This document shows positions 1-9,296 of a stretch of 13,443 bases of DNA, in pieces. Each line of letters begins with the position of its first letter. Within the stretch, counting starts at the first letter, position 1. The translations under genes and the position numbers were made by a program. The notes under the pieces are model-generated. The model was given only the letters and a program-made list of their open reading frames with translations, was not told where the DNA came from and did no database searches. Source of the stretch: an uncultured Verrucomicrobiota bacterium (GTDB lineage Bacteria; Verrucomicrobiota; Verrucomicrobiia; Limisphaerales; UBA1096); assembly GCA_913045395.1 (NCBI GenBank), contig CAJWPV010000010.1, forward strand, positions 1 through 13,443, written 5' to 3'.

Positions 1-120
1 AGCAGGCCAACCACTGCCAACCAAAACCAAAACTGATTGCGTCGTTTTATTGCCCCCTGGCCACCTTGCCACGCCCAATCCACCCTTGCAACCGCGCCAG
101 GTCAGCGGCAGCTTTGGCGC

Positions 121-2283
<2,163 letters not shown>

Positions 2284-2300
2284 CCGGTTATGTTTTTCCT

Positions 2301-2330
2301 TTAACAGCATATTAGGTATATTATTATAAT
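2301..2330 (+). promoter_or_regulatory. Sigma70-type promoter
   Basis: TTAACA (2301-2306, five of six bases matching TTGACA) is followed after 18 bp by a perfect TATAAT (2325-2330). The surrounding DNA is AT-rich against a GC-rich background. Transcription would start near 2337, about 295 bases before the next annotated gene at 2632. It therefore drives either a long leader or a separate short transcript. Confidence 0.55.
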
Positions 2331-2336
2331 CGCGTC

Positions 2337-2577
2337 AGCGTTTGTAAAATTACCAAAAAATGAAGCATAAACAAAAAGCCCTTACACCTCTGTTTTGCAG
2401 CATCCCTGGTCTTCGACTTGCAACGCCGCCACTAGCGACAATAAGCCATCAGCAGCCAAGCTGCGTTGCCTCACTGCGGCCCTCTGTGATTAAAAGACTC
2501 CCCGCTTAGCCCAAGCGCAAAAAGGGCGTGCGCCGTTGCCGCGCTTTGCCTATGCTGCGCCGCACACCGTTTTTTTA
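2337..2577 (+). ncRNA. Candidate small RNA or long 5' leader
   Basis: This covers most of the 348-bp gap 2284-2631, which has no convincing protein gene. It starts at the expected transcription start of the 2301-2330 promoter and ends at a GC-rich hairpin plus seven Ts. Inside are short stems such as GCAGC-CAA-GCTGC (2452-2464) and CGCTT-AGCCC-AAGCG (2503-2517). A 49-codon ORF (2360-2509, ATG 23 bases after the predicted start, A-rich upstream, no Shine-Dalgarno) also fits between promoter and terminator, but its codon use is unlike the neighbours. I could not match it to a known RNA family. It could equally be the untranslated leader of the dehydrogenase gene. Confidence 0.25.
2528..2576 (+). 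terminator. Possible intrinsic terminator in the gap
   Basis: GTGCG (2528-2532) pairs with CGCAC (2561-2565), with imperfect pairing continuing inward. Seven Ts follow (2570-2576) after a four-base spacer. The stem has several mismatches, so this is a moderate candidate. It would end a transcript from the 2301-2330 promoter before the dehydrogenase gene. Confidence 0.35.
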
Positions 2578-2631
2578 GGGTGGCTCGTCCCCCTTCCGGT
2601 ATTTTTTTAGCCAAAAAAACAAAACCATATC

Positions 2632-3516
2632 ATGTCTCAAAAAGTAGGATTTGTCGGAGTCGGCCGTATGGGCGCCAACATGGCCCGCCGACTGAAGGAT
2701 TGCGGATATGACGTCTCCGCCGTGTACGACATCCGCAGCGAAGCCGCCACGGAACTGGCCACCGAACTCGGCTCTGCCGCGGCCAATACGCTTGCGCAGG
2801 TCACCGAATTGTCGGATGTCATTATCACGGTCGTGATCGACGACGCCTCAATGCACACAATCTTTGCCAGCGAGGGAGACAGCCTCCTCACCGGCGCCGA
2901 GGGCCGTGTGTTTATCAACTGCGCCACGATCAGCCCGGCGGTGCACGTGGAGGTCGAGACTCTAGCCAAGGCCGCCGGCGCGGAGTCGCTCGAGGGCTGC
3001 ATGGCCTCCAGCATCACCCAGGCGCGCGACGGCACGCTGTACCTGATGCTCGGCGGCGAAAAAGCCACCTACGACAAGGTCGAGGAGTTGCTCGGTAAAT
3101 TGTCGGTCAACAAGCGCTACGTCGGCACCTCCGGCAAGGCGGCCCAGGTCAAGGCGCTGGTCAACATGGTGATGAATATCAACACCGCCGGGCTGGCCGA
3201 GGGACTGGGCCTGGCCGATGCGCTTGGCCTCGACCTCAACATGGTTATGGAGATTTTCTCCCAGACCGGCGCCAATTCCCGCGTGCTTGAGACCGATGGC
3301 GAGGACATGCGCGACCGTGACCACGAATGCTACTTCTCCGGCGCGCACGCCGCGAAGGATTCCGGTATCGCGCTGGCGCTTGGCCAAGAGAAAGGCCTCA
3401 ACCTCCCGATGGCCGCCGCCTCCAAGGGGCAGTTCGACAAAATGATCGAGAAGGGTATCGGCGAATTGGACAAGTCCGGCGTCGCCGAGCTGACCTTCAA
3501 GGGTCGCACCGCCTGA
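2632..3516 (+). CDS. NAD(P)-dependent beta-hydroxyacid dehydrogenase family oxidoreductase (HIBADH-like)
   Basis: Cytosolic oxidoreductase of the 3-hydroxyisobutyrate / tartronate-semialdehyde reductase family; 294 aa is the usual length. The Rossmann domain starts with GFVGVGRMG (G9-x-G11-x-x-G14). D33 ends the second strand, which suggests NAD rather than NADP. The family's catalytic Lys is K174 in GKAAQVKALVNM, with N178 one turn later. The usual substrate loop DAPVSGG aligns with E121-G-C-M-A-S-S127, followed by the conserved A131-x-x-G-T-L136. The Ser-Gly-Gly that contacts substrate carboxylate is thus replaced by Ala-Ser-Ser, so the substrate is likely not a standard one and I give no gene symbol. 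The ATG follows an A-rich stretch with no Shine-Dalgarno. An iterated palindrome lies within the gene and a strong terminator follows it. Confidence 0.9.
   Translation: MSQKVGFVGVGRMGANMARRLKDCGYDVSAVYDIRSEAATELATELGSAAANTLAQVTELSDVIITVVIDDASMHTIFASEGDSLLTGAEGRVFINCATISPAVHVEVETLAKAAGAESLEGCMASSITQARDGTLYLMLGGEKATYDKVEELLGKLSVNKRYVGTSGKAAQVKALVNMVMNINTAGLAEGLGLADALGLDLNMVMEIFSQTGANSRVLETDGEDMRDRDHECYFSGAHAAKDSGIALALGQEKGLNLPMAAASKGQFDKMIEKGIGELDKSGVAELTFKGRTA
3379..3388. repeat. CTTGGCCAAG palindrome (third exact copy)
   Basis: An exact copy of the iterated 10-bp palindrome inside the dehydrogenase gene, read as Leu-Gly-Gln-Glu. Its flanks are not palindromic, which limits the shared element to the 10-bp core. 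Confidence 0.65.
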
Positions 3517-3536
3517 ACAGAGAACTCCGTTTCCCG

Positions 3537-3568
3537 AAAGGCGGCTAAACAATTGGCCGCCTTTTTTT
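3537..3568 (+). terminator. Intrinsic terminator of the dehydrogenase gene
   Basis: AAAGGCGGCTAA (3537-3548) pairs with TTGGCCGCCTTT (3553-3564) through one G-U pair, leaving an ACAA loop. The T run extends to 3568. It begins 20 bases after the dehydrogenase stop codon. The loop-side TTGGCC again carries the iterated half-site. Confidence 0.9.
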
Positions 3569-3667
3569 GTTTTTCGCTTGCACAGGTAGCTGGGATTTGG
3601 TTTTTTCCACGGCCTTTGACAGGCCAAGTGCCCTAGGATGGCAATTTTGACCGGCTTTTTAGCAAGG

Positions 3668-3976
3668 ATGGATAACAACCAGCACAACAGCAACGGACGA
3701 TATTCGGCCAAGGGAATGGCCAAGCCGGTCAATTTCCTCTGCATCGCACCGAACGCGCAGGAGGTTTCCGTGATCGGTGATTTCAACGATTGGAACGGCG
3801 ACGTGCACGCCATGAACCGGCAGTTTGACGGCTCATGGATCACGCAGATCGACCTGAACCACGGGCACCACCGCTACCAGTTCCTGATCGACGGCAGACC
3901 ATCGCTCGATCCCAGCGCCAACGGCGTCGTCCGCAACGAGAAAAACCAGCGCGTCTCGCTCATTGCCGTCAGCTAA
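3668..3976 (+). CDS. Small orphan CBM48 / glycogen-binding-domain protein
   Basis: A 102-residue protein that is essentially one early-set beta-sandwich of the CBM48/AMPK-beta glycogen-binding type, without an attached enzyme. Visible hallmarks are VSVIGDFNDWN, GSWITQIDL, HHRYQFLIDG and the end NEKNQRVSLIAVS. Proteins of this shape, annotated as isoamylase early-set domain proteins, are common in Verrucomicrobiota. A likely role is binding alpha-glucan or assisting a glucan-active enzyme, but no such enzyme is nearby. I chose the ATG at 3668 because the segment from there (MDNNQHNSNG) is a typical polar tail. An in-frame ATG at 3638 would add ten hydrophobic residues and lies next to an iterated GGCCAAGTGC site. 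Neither start has a properly spaced Shine-Dalgarno. Confidence 0.8.
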   Translation: MDNNQHNSNGRYSAKGMAKPVNFLCIAPNAQEVSVIGDFNDWNGDVHAMNRQFDGSWITQIDLNHGHHRYQFLIDGRPSLDPSANGVVRNEKNQRVSLIAVS

Positions 3977-3991
3977 TCCCATGTTTCAACC

Positions 3992-4021
3992 AAAAAGGGC
4001 GGCCATCACGCCGCCCTTTTT
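3992..4021. terminator. Bidirectional intrinsic terminator
   Basis: A perfect 12-bp stem, AAAAAGGGCGGC (3992-4003) with GCCGCCCTTTTT (4010-4021), and a six-base CATCAC loop. The A tract on one side and T tract on the other let it work in both directions. It serves both the CBM48 gene (+) and the convergent small gene ending at 4045 (-). The GGGCGGC core matches the terminator at 3537-3568. Confidence 0.92.
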
Positions 4022-4044
4022 GCATCAAGATTTGCTGGGGAGGA

Positions 4045-4287
4045 TTAGTTGTTCTCTGGATCCGGCGGCGGGGACTGCTCCTTGAGCCCGACCGACTCGG
4101 CAATATCCTTGAACTCGGTGTGCTCCACCGTGTTGAGGCACTTGCCGCGCTCGGTAAGCTTCTCGTTGATCTTGACGACCTTTTCCGTCATCTGATCGTG
4201 CGTGTCCTGAGTCCCCCCCGCGACGACAAAATTGTCGCCGGTGGTGACGCGCTTGTGGCCGTCGGAATCCATCCCAAGCCCCACCAT
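4045..4287 (-). CDS. Conserved-looking small hypothetical protein
   Basis: An 80-residue protein of unknown function on the minus strand. It begins MVGLGMDSDGHKRVTTGDNF, then has a charged, probably helical middle (about 28-65, THDQMTEKVVKINEKLTERG) and ends in a Pro/Asn tail (SPPPDPENN). There is no signal peptide or membrane segment. I believe it is real for three reasons: codon use matches the neighbours, it ends against a bidirectional terminator, and no competing gene lies on the other strand. The frame is open back to a GTG at 4320, but the ATG at 4287 starts at the patterned part. The 156-bp divergent gap to nadE should hold promoters both ways; on this strand only a weak TTGACC-16 bp-TACCTT (4354 to 4327) is visible. 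I recall similar short proteins from Verrucomicrobiota but cannot confirm a family. Confidence 0.65.
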   Translation of the reverse strand: MVGLGMDSDGHKRVTTGDNFVVAGGTQDTHDQMTEKVVKINEKLTERGKCLNTVEHTEFKDIAESVGLKEQSPPPDPENN

Positions 4288-4443
4288 TACTGATTTTTTT
4301 CTGTCACTGCCCCCCGGCACGCCGAAAAGGTAACGCCTGCGAAAGGCGGGTCAAGAGACAAAACTGAACATTCGTAGCCCGAACCGGACCGCGATTCTGC
4401 CTTTCTCCTCATTCGGATCGCCGATAAACTTGCCCAAGGGCAG

Positions 4444-6075
4444 ATGAACATTGCCATCTCACAGATCAACACCACCGTTGGCGATTTCGACGGAAACTCC
4501 GACAAAATCGTCGATGCGTGGCGGCACGCAGACGAGGCCGGCGCGGAGCTGGTCGTGCTGCCGGAGCTGGCGCTATGCGGCTACCCGCCGCGCGACCTGT
4601 TAGCCAAGCCGACGTTTCTCCGGCAAAACCAGGTGGCACTCGATCGCCTGGCCAAGCGCGGCGGACGCGCTGTCGCCGTCGTGGGCTACGCCTCCGTCAA
4701 CGAGACCAACTCCGGCCGCCCCGCCCGCAATTCCGCCGCCGTGCTCCGGGACGGCCAAGTGGCCGCCCTACGGCACAAGACACTGCTGCCGACCTACGAC
4801 GTGTTCGACGAGGACCGCTACTTCGAGCCGGCGACCGACAACACGCCGGTGGAGATTCTAGGCAAAAAAATCGGCATTACTATTTGTGAGGATATCTGGA
4901 ACGACGAGGTGTTCCTGAACGACCGCCGCTACGGCCGCAGCCCCACCGATGAACTCACCGGCGGCGGCGCGGAACTACTGCTCAACCTCTCTGCCTCGCC
5001 GTGGAACCTCGGCAAGGAGCACAGCCGCCATGTGCTGCTCTCGCAGCTCTCGACCAAGGCCGGTTGCCCGGTGGTTTACTGCAACCTCGTCGGCGGCAAC
5101 GACGAACTGGTGTTCGATGGCGGTAGCCAATACTACAACGGCCACGGCGTACTCGGGGCCAGCGGCGCAATGTTCGCGGAGGATCTGCTGCTTGTGGACA
5201 CGGAGACCATCGTGCCAAAGTCGAGCGACACCTCTGGCGACGACGAAAAGATTCACAAGGCGCTCTCGCTGGGTGTACGCGATTATCTGCACAAGTGCGG
5301 CTTTGCGTCAGCGGTTATCGGGCTGAGCGGCGGCGTCGACTCGGCAGTGACAGCGGCGGTCGCCGTCGATGCGCTTGGCGCGGAGAACGTCCGCGGTGTG
5401 GCCATGCCGTCGCAATACTCATCACAGGGTAGCCTCGAGGATGCCGAACACCTGGCCAACGCGCTGGGCATCCAGTACGATGTCGTGCCAATCGAACCGG
5501 TGTTTGAGCAACTCAAGTCACAACTCGGCGAAATCTTTGAGGGGCTCAACGAGGACACGACCGAGGAAAACATGCAGGCACGTATCCGCGGCAACATCCT
5601 CATGTCGATGTCCAACAAGTTCAGCTCGCTGCTGCTGACCACCGGCAACAAAAGTGAGTTGGCGGTCGGTTACTGCACGCTTTACGGCGACATGTGCGGC
5701 GGCCTAGCCGTGATCAGTGACCTGCCCAAGACCAAGGTTTACAGCCTGGCCAAGTGGATCAATCGCGACCGCGAAATCATCCCCGAGTCCACCCTCACCA
5801 AGCCGCCGTCCGCCGAGTTACGCCCCGGCCAGGTGGATCAGGATTCGCTGCCGCCGTACGACATACTCGACAACATCCTCGAGGCGTACGTGGTGGACGG
5901 ACAGGACGCCGAGGCGATCATCGCCTCCGGCCACGACAAGGCAACGGTCGAGCGGATCATCCGTCTGATTAACCTAAATGAGTACAAACGCCGCCAGGCC
6001 GCACCCGGCATCAAGATTACCAGCAAGGCGTTCGGCGTCGGTCGCCGCATCCCGGTGGCCAAACGCTTCTCGTGA
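4444..6075 (+). CDS. nadE: Glutamine-dependent NAD+ synthetase
   Basis: Catalyses the last step of NAD+ synthesis, amidating deamido-NAD+ with ATP and ammonia released from glutamine; cytosolic. The N-terminal nitrilase-fold glutaminase domain (about 1-260) shows the Glu-Lys-Cys triad: E41 in VLPELALCGYPPRDLL, K112 in RHKTLLPTYDVFDE and C148 in ITICEDIW. The C-terminal synthetase domain has the PP-loop SGGVDS (295-300), MPSQYSS, and the ending FGVGRRIPVAKRFS. The length of 543 aa is normal for the two-domain form. The ATG at 4444 begins exactly at the nitrilase strand MNIAISQIN. An AAGGG sits only three bases upstream, too close for a good Shine-Dalgarno, and is part of a one-mismatch copy (CTTGCCCAAG, 4429-4438) of the iterated palindrome. 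No clear terminator follows. Confidence 0.97.
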   Translation: MNIAISQINTTVGDFDGNSDKIVDAWRHADEAGAELVVLPELALCGYPPRDLLAKPTFLRQNQVALDRLAKRGGRAVAVVGYASVNETNSGRPARNSAAVLRDGQVAALRHKTLLPTYDVFDEDRYFEPATDNTPVEILGKKIGITICEDIWNDEVFLNDRRYGRSPTDELTGGGAELLLNLSASPWNLGKEHSRHVLLSQLSTKAGCPVVYCNLVGGNDELVFDGGSQYYNGHGVLGASGAMFAEDLLLVDTETIVPKSSDTSGDDEKIHKALSLGVRDYLHKCGFASAVIGLSGGVDSAVTAAVAVDALGAENVRGVAMPSQYSSQGSLEDAEHLANALGIQYDVVPIEPVFEQLKSQLGEIFEGLNEDTTEENMQARIRGNILMSMSNKFSSLLLTTGNKSELAVGYCTLYGDMCGGLAVISDLPKTKVYSLAKWINRDREIIPESTLTKPPSAELRPGQVDQDSLPPYDILDNILEAYVVDGQDAEAIIASGHDKATVERIIRLINLNEYKRRQAAPGIKITSKAFGVGRRIPVAKRFS

Positions 6076-6123
6076 GTTGTTTATTAACCGCGAATAAATG
6101 TGAGAGGATGCGACTGAAGCAAA

Positions 6124-6188
6124 CGCTTCGCCAAGCGGGCTGTGAATAGGTTCTTCTTGTTTTCCCTGAATGTGACGGCACGCTCACA
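6124..6188 (+). repeat. Inverted repeats upstream of the DUF5916 gene
   Basis: The 173-bp gap between nadE and the DUF5916 gene holds two small inverted repeats. One is CGCTT-CGCC-AAGCG (6124-6137), which contains a one-mismatch version of the iterated palindrome. The other is TGTGA-N8-TCACA (6171-6188), 60 bp before the start codon. The second could be an operator or a hairpin, but its 8-bp centre does not fit the CRP spacing of 6. I see no convincing -35/-10 pair in this gap. Confidence 0.3.
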
Positions 6189-6248
6189 CGTTCCTTGCTG
6201 CGGCTTGGCCGAAACCGGGGCGCCACCGCCAATACCCATTTACCCTGA

Positions 6249-8432
6249 ATGAGAAAAAAATTTTACCTTGGGGCCGCTTTGGCTGGCTCCGTAGGCTTCG
6301 CCTTGGCTGCCAATGAAGCGGCCGCAAGCCTAGCCAAGCCGCGCCCATCTATCACCGCCCTGCGCGTGGAACAGCCGCCAGTGATCGACGGTGTGCTCGA
6401 TGATGGTGCCTGGCAAAAAGCCCCGGTCGCTGGCGACTTTGTACAGGAGGAACCCAGGGAAGGCGCGCCAATGACCGAGCGCACTGAGTTTCGTGTCCTC
6501 TACGATGCTCGTGCCCTTTACATCGGCATTTGGTGTTACGACTCCGAGCCGGAGAAAATCCTCGCCCGGAGCATGACTCGGGATGATTTCCCGAAGGAAG
6601 ATGACTATATCTATATTGCCATCGATACTTTTCTGGATCGACGCAACGGCTATAATTTCACCATCAACCCAAACGGCTTACGTTATGACGCGTTAATCCA
6701 CAACAACTCTCATTCCAGCAGCAATTGGGACGCGATCTGGGAATGCAAAAGCCAAATCAGTGACAAGGGTTGGTTCAGCGAAATCGCCATCCCCTTTGAC
6801 TCGATCACTTTCAACCCCGGCAATTCCACCTGGGGCTTCAACATCTCCCGAACAATTCGTCGGAAAAACGAGCGTGGTCGTTGGCATAGTGAAGGGCGCC
6901 ACCTCAGCACCTCGGCCATGGCAAACGCAGGTGAGATCCGTGGCCTGGAGGGGCTTGACAATATCACCAAGTGGGAAGTCCTCCCATACGGTATGGGCAA
7001 GTACCAGTACAACCATGACACCGACGACGGAAACACACTGGGTGACATTGGAGGCGACATTTCCTATCGCCTGGCGCCAAACCTAAACGCCAGCCTTTCA
7101 GTGAACACCGACTTTGCCGAGACGGAGGTCGACTACCGCCAACTCAACTTCACCCGCTTCTCCCTTCAGTATCCAGAGAAACGCGACTTTTTCCTCAAGG
7201 ATTCGAGCGTTTTTAAGTTCGGTCCACCTTCCCGTCGCCGTTCGAGATCACAGTCCAGCACCCCGTTCTTTAGTCGACGCATTGGCCTTACTGATAGCGG
7301 ACATCCTGTTCCCATCAATTTGGCCACCAAGATCACAGGACGGGTCGGCAAATATAACATCGGCATGATTGGAGCCATGATCGACGAACACGACGACATC
7401 GACAGCCAAAATATCTTTGTCACACGCATCTCTCGAGATGTGCTTGATCAATCGTCGGTTGGCATGATTAACACCATCGGTGATCCTAATTCCGACAAAA
7501 ACACCTACATGATCGGGACGGACTTCAACTATCGCACGACCAAATTCCTCACCGACAAGACGCTTCGTGCCAGTGTGTATACCATGGCTAATTTTGACGA
7601 CGACACCGATTGGAGCTACGCCCACGGCGCAGGTATCAGCTATCCGAATGATCTTATTGATGGAGGTGTGTCGTTTTATCAAGTCGACGAGGAATTCAAA
7701 CCCAAGCTCGGCTACACCCGCCGAACCGGAATCCGGCGATTCGGATCATCCTTCTCCTATCGACCGAGGCCCGAAAACATCGAATGGTTGCGAAAATATC
7801 ACCTGAGCTACAGGAATTCTATCTACACCACGCTCGACAATGACATTGAATCGCAGCGGCATAGTTTCTACTTACCATATCTGGATTTTGAATCCGGCCA
7901 CGATGTCTACTTTTTAATCGAACAGGAATACGACAAGCCGGATCGCGACTTCGACGTCTCCGGCGGTGGCATCGTGCCGGCCGGTGAATATTGGATGACC
8001 AACTACGCTTTGGACTTCGACCTCAAGGATTCCGGCTTAATCACCGGCGGCTTCGGCTATGAGTTAGGCGACTGGTACCACGGCGAGAAACAAACCGCCT
8101 ACTTCCGGCTTGGTTTTGATCCGGCCAAGTGGCTCAATACCAGCCTTAGTTACAGCATCAACCAATTTGAACTGCCTGACACTGAGTTCGATGCACAAAT
8201 TGCCTCCGGGAACATTCGAATAAACTTCACTCCTGACATGGGATGGTCGCATCTCATCCAGTACGACAACGTCTCGGAATCCATCGGCTACAACACCCGT
8301 TTCTTCTGGGAATTTAAACCAGGCAAAAAGTTTTATGCCGTGATTCGCCAAAATTACGGCGACGAAGACCACTTATTCTCCCTGCGCGAGAGCGAATTTG
8401 CCATCAAGGCGTTGACCACATTCCGCTTCTGA
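6249..8432 (+). CDS. DUF5916 outer-membrane protein with CBM9-like N-terminal domain
   Basis: Predicted outer-membrane beta-barrel protein of unknown substrate, 727 aa. The signal peptide MRKKFYLGAALAGSVGFALA is probably cut near residue 20-26. A CBM9-like (family 9 carbohydrate-binding-like) domain covers about 37-230, with the typical PPVIDGVLDDGAWQKA opening, RVLYDARALYIGIWCYD, and WFSEIAIPFDSI. The DUF5916 barrel covers about 240-727: an N-terminal section with FAETEVDYRQLNFTRF and PEKRDFFLKDSSVF, then many alternating aromatic/polar strands, ending in a strand with C-terminal Phe (ALTTFRF), the usual barrel-assembly signal. Such proteins are frequent in Bacteroidota and Verrucomicrobiota. 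Binding or uptake of a glycan or peptide is a guess. The ATG has no Shine-Dalgarno. It stands alone as a transcription unit. Confidence 0.88.
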   Translation: MRKKFYLGAALAGSVGFALAANEAAASLAKPRPSITALRVEQPPVIDGVLDDGAWQKAPVAGDFVQEEPREGAPMTERTEFRVLYDARALYIGIWCYDSEPEKILARSMTRDDFPKEDDYIYIAIDTFLDRRNGYNFTINPNGLRYDALIHNNSHSSSNWDAIWECKSQISDKGWFSEIAIPFDSITFNPGNSTWGFNISRTIRRKNERGRWHSEGRHLSTSAMANAGEIRGLEGLDNITKWEVLPYGMGKYQYNHDTDDGNTLGDIGGDISYRLAPNLNASLSVNTDFAETEVDYRQLNFTRFSLQYPEKRDFFLKDSSVFKFGPPSRRRSRSQSSTPFFSRRIGLTDSGHPVPINLATKITGRVGKYNIGMIGAMIDEHDDIDSQNIFVTRISRDVLDQSSVGMINTIGDPNSDKNTYMIGTDFNYRTTKFLTDKTLRASVYTMANFDDDTDWSYAHGAGISYPNDLIDGGVSFYQVDEEFKPKLGYTRRTGIRRFGSSFSYRPRPENIEWLRKYHLSYRNSIYTTLDNDIESQRHSFYLPYLDFESGHDVYFLIEQEYDKPDRDFDVSGGGIVPAGEYWMTNYALDFDLKDSGLITGGFGYELGDWYHGEKQTAYFRLGFDPAKWLNTSLSYSINQFELPDTEFDAQIASGNIRINFTPDMGWSHLIQYDNVSESIGYNTRFFWEFKPGKKFYAVIRQNYGDEDHLFSLRESEFAIKALTTFRF

Positions 8433-8502
8433 ACTTGGCTGATCACCAATAGCAAAAAACACTGATTGCCTGACCAATACCCCCCAGTAGCGGGATAAAC
8501 CA

Positions 8503-8531
8503 TTGACACAGAAAGCCGGTTTCGCTAACAA
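8503..8531 (+). promoter_or_regulatory. Candidate promoter of the peroxiredoxin gene
   Basis: A perfect TTGACA (8503-8508) is followed after 17 bp by TAACAA (8526-8531), a weak -10 matching three of six TATAAT positions. The start point would be near 8538, leaving about a 50-base leader to the ATG at 8590. The -35 overlaps a TTG that could otherwise be read as an upstream start of the peroxiredoxin frame, which argues against that start. Confidence 0.35.
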
Positions 8532-8589
8532 GACCACCCCTTGGCCACGCCAACGGAAAGACGCATTAAACTCTAAACTTCAAAGAAAA

Positions 8590-9225
8590 ATGGCACTACG
8601 ACTAGGCGATGAGGCTCCAAATTTTCAGGCGGAGACAACTGAAGGTAACATCGACTTCCACGAATGGATAGGCGACGGCTGGGCAATCCTGTTCTCCCAC
8701 CCGGCGGACTACACGCCGGTCTGCACCACCGAGCTGGGCTACACAGCCAAGCTCAAGCCGGAGTTCGAAAAGCGCGGTGTCAAGGTCATCGCGATCAGCG
8801 TCGATCCGCTCGAGGATCATCACGGCTGGATCAGCGACATCAACGAGACGCAGAACACGACCGTGAACTTCCCAATCATCGCCGACCCGGACCGCGCCGT
8901 GGCCACCACGTACGACATGATCCACCCGAACGCCGCCGAAAAGTTCACCGTGCGCTCGGTGTTTGTCATCGACCCCAATAAAAAGATCCGCCTGACAATC
9001 ACCTACCCACCGGCCACCGGCCGCAACTTCGACGAGATCCTGCGAGTGGTGGACGCCCTGCAACTGACCGACAACCATTCCGTGGCCACGCCGGTCAACT
9101 GGCAGGATGGTGACGACTGCATCGTCGTGCCGACCCTCTCCGACGAGGATGCCACGGCCAAGTTCCCGAAAGGCTTCACCACCATCAAGCCATATCTGCG
9201 CGTCACGCCGCAGCCGAATAAGTAA
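8590..9225 (+). CDS. 1-Cys peroxiredoxin (Prx6 subfamily)
   Basis: Reduces hydrogen peroxide and organic hydroperoxides in the cytosol; 211 aa, normal for bacterial Prx6-type enzymes. The peroxidatic site is PADYTPVCTTELG with C45 and T42 (PxxxTxxC), and the conserved Arg is R122 in KFTVRSVFVIDP. The Prx6-specific C-terminal extension is present (NWQDGDDC, then TLSDEDATAKFPKG, then KPYLRVTPQP). A second Cys, C177, lies in that extension; in some bacterial members it is a candidate resolving residue, so the 1-Cys label is by family rather than proof. The ATG at 8590 is chosen because the conserved sequence begins there (MALRLGDEAPNF). The frame is open back to a TTG at 8503, but those 29 residues are unlike the family and overlap the candidate promoter. 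An intrinsic terminator follows directly. Confidence 0.95.
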   Translation: MALRLGDEAPNFQAETTEGNIDFHEWIGDGWAILFSHPADYTPVCTTELGYTAKLKPEFEKRGVKVIAISVDPLEDHHGWISDINETQNTTVNFPIIADPDRAVATTYDMIHPNAAEKFTVRSVFVIDPNKKIRLTITYPPATGRNFDEILRVVDALQLTDNHSVATPVNWQDGDDCIVVPTLSDEDATAKFPKGFTTIKPYLRVTPQPNK

Positions 9226-9243
9226 CCTGTCTTTCGCCAAATG

Positions 9244-9276
9244 GGGGGCTGCCGGACGGCGGCTCCCTTTTTTTTT
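9244..9276 (+). terminator. Intrinsic terminator of the peroxiredoxin gene
   Basis: GGGGGCTGCCG (9244-9254) pairs with CGGCGGCTCCC (9257-9267) through nine Watson-Crick and two G-U pairs, with a tight loop. Nine Ts follow (9268-9276). It lies 18 bases after the stop codon and 20 bases before the next gene. Confidence 0.9.
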
Positions 9277-9296
9277 GTTTCCACAGCCAAGCGCAC

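Noticed and set aside
37..120. Upstream extension of the NHLRC2-like protein from a TTG start
   Set aside because: It would bury the signal peptide about 40 residues inside the protein and adds a Pro/Cys/His-rich segment with no family resemblance. The GTG at 121 or TTG at 154 fits better.
2451..2465. AGCAGCCAAG string resembling the conserved SRP RNA loop
   Set aside because: The adjoining GGAAGG tetraloop-side sequence and the long complementary arms of SRP RNA are missing. AGCCAAG here also fits the iterated word.
2962..3843. 293-codon open frame on the minus strand
   Set aside because: It runs antisense through the dehydrogenase, its terminator and the CBM48 gene, all well supported. 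The translation has no recognisable family motif.
6171..6188. CRP binding site
   Set aside because: The half-sites TGTGA and TCACA are present but separated by 8 bp rather than 6, and no regulator is in view. Kept only as an inverted repeat.
8503..8589. N-terminal extension of the peroxiredoxin from a TTG start
   Set aside because: The 29 added residues do not resemble the family, and the TTG is part of a perfect TTGACA -35 element. Conserved sequence begins at the ATG at 8590.
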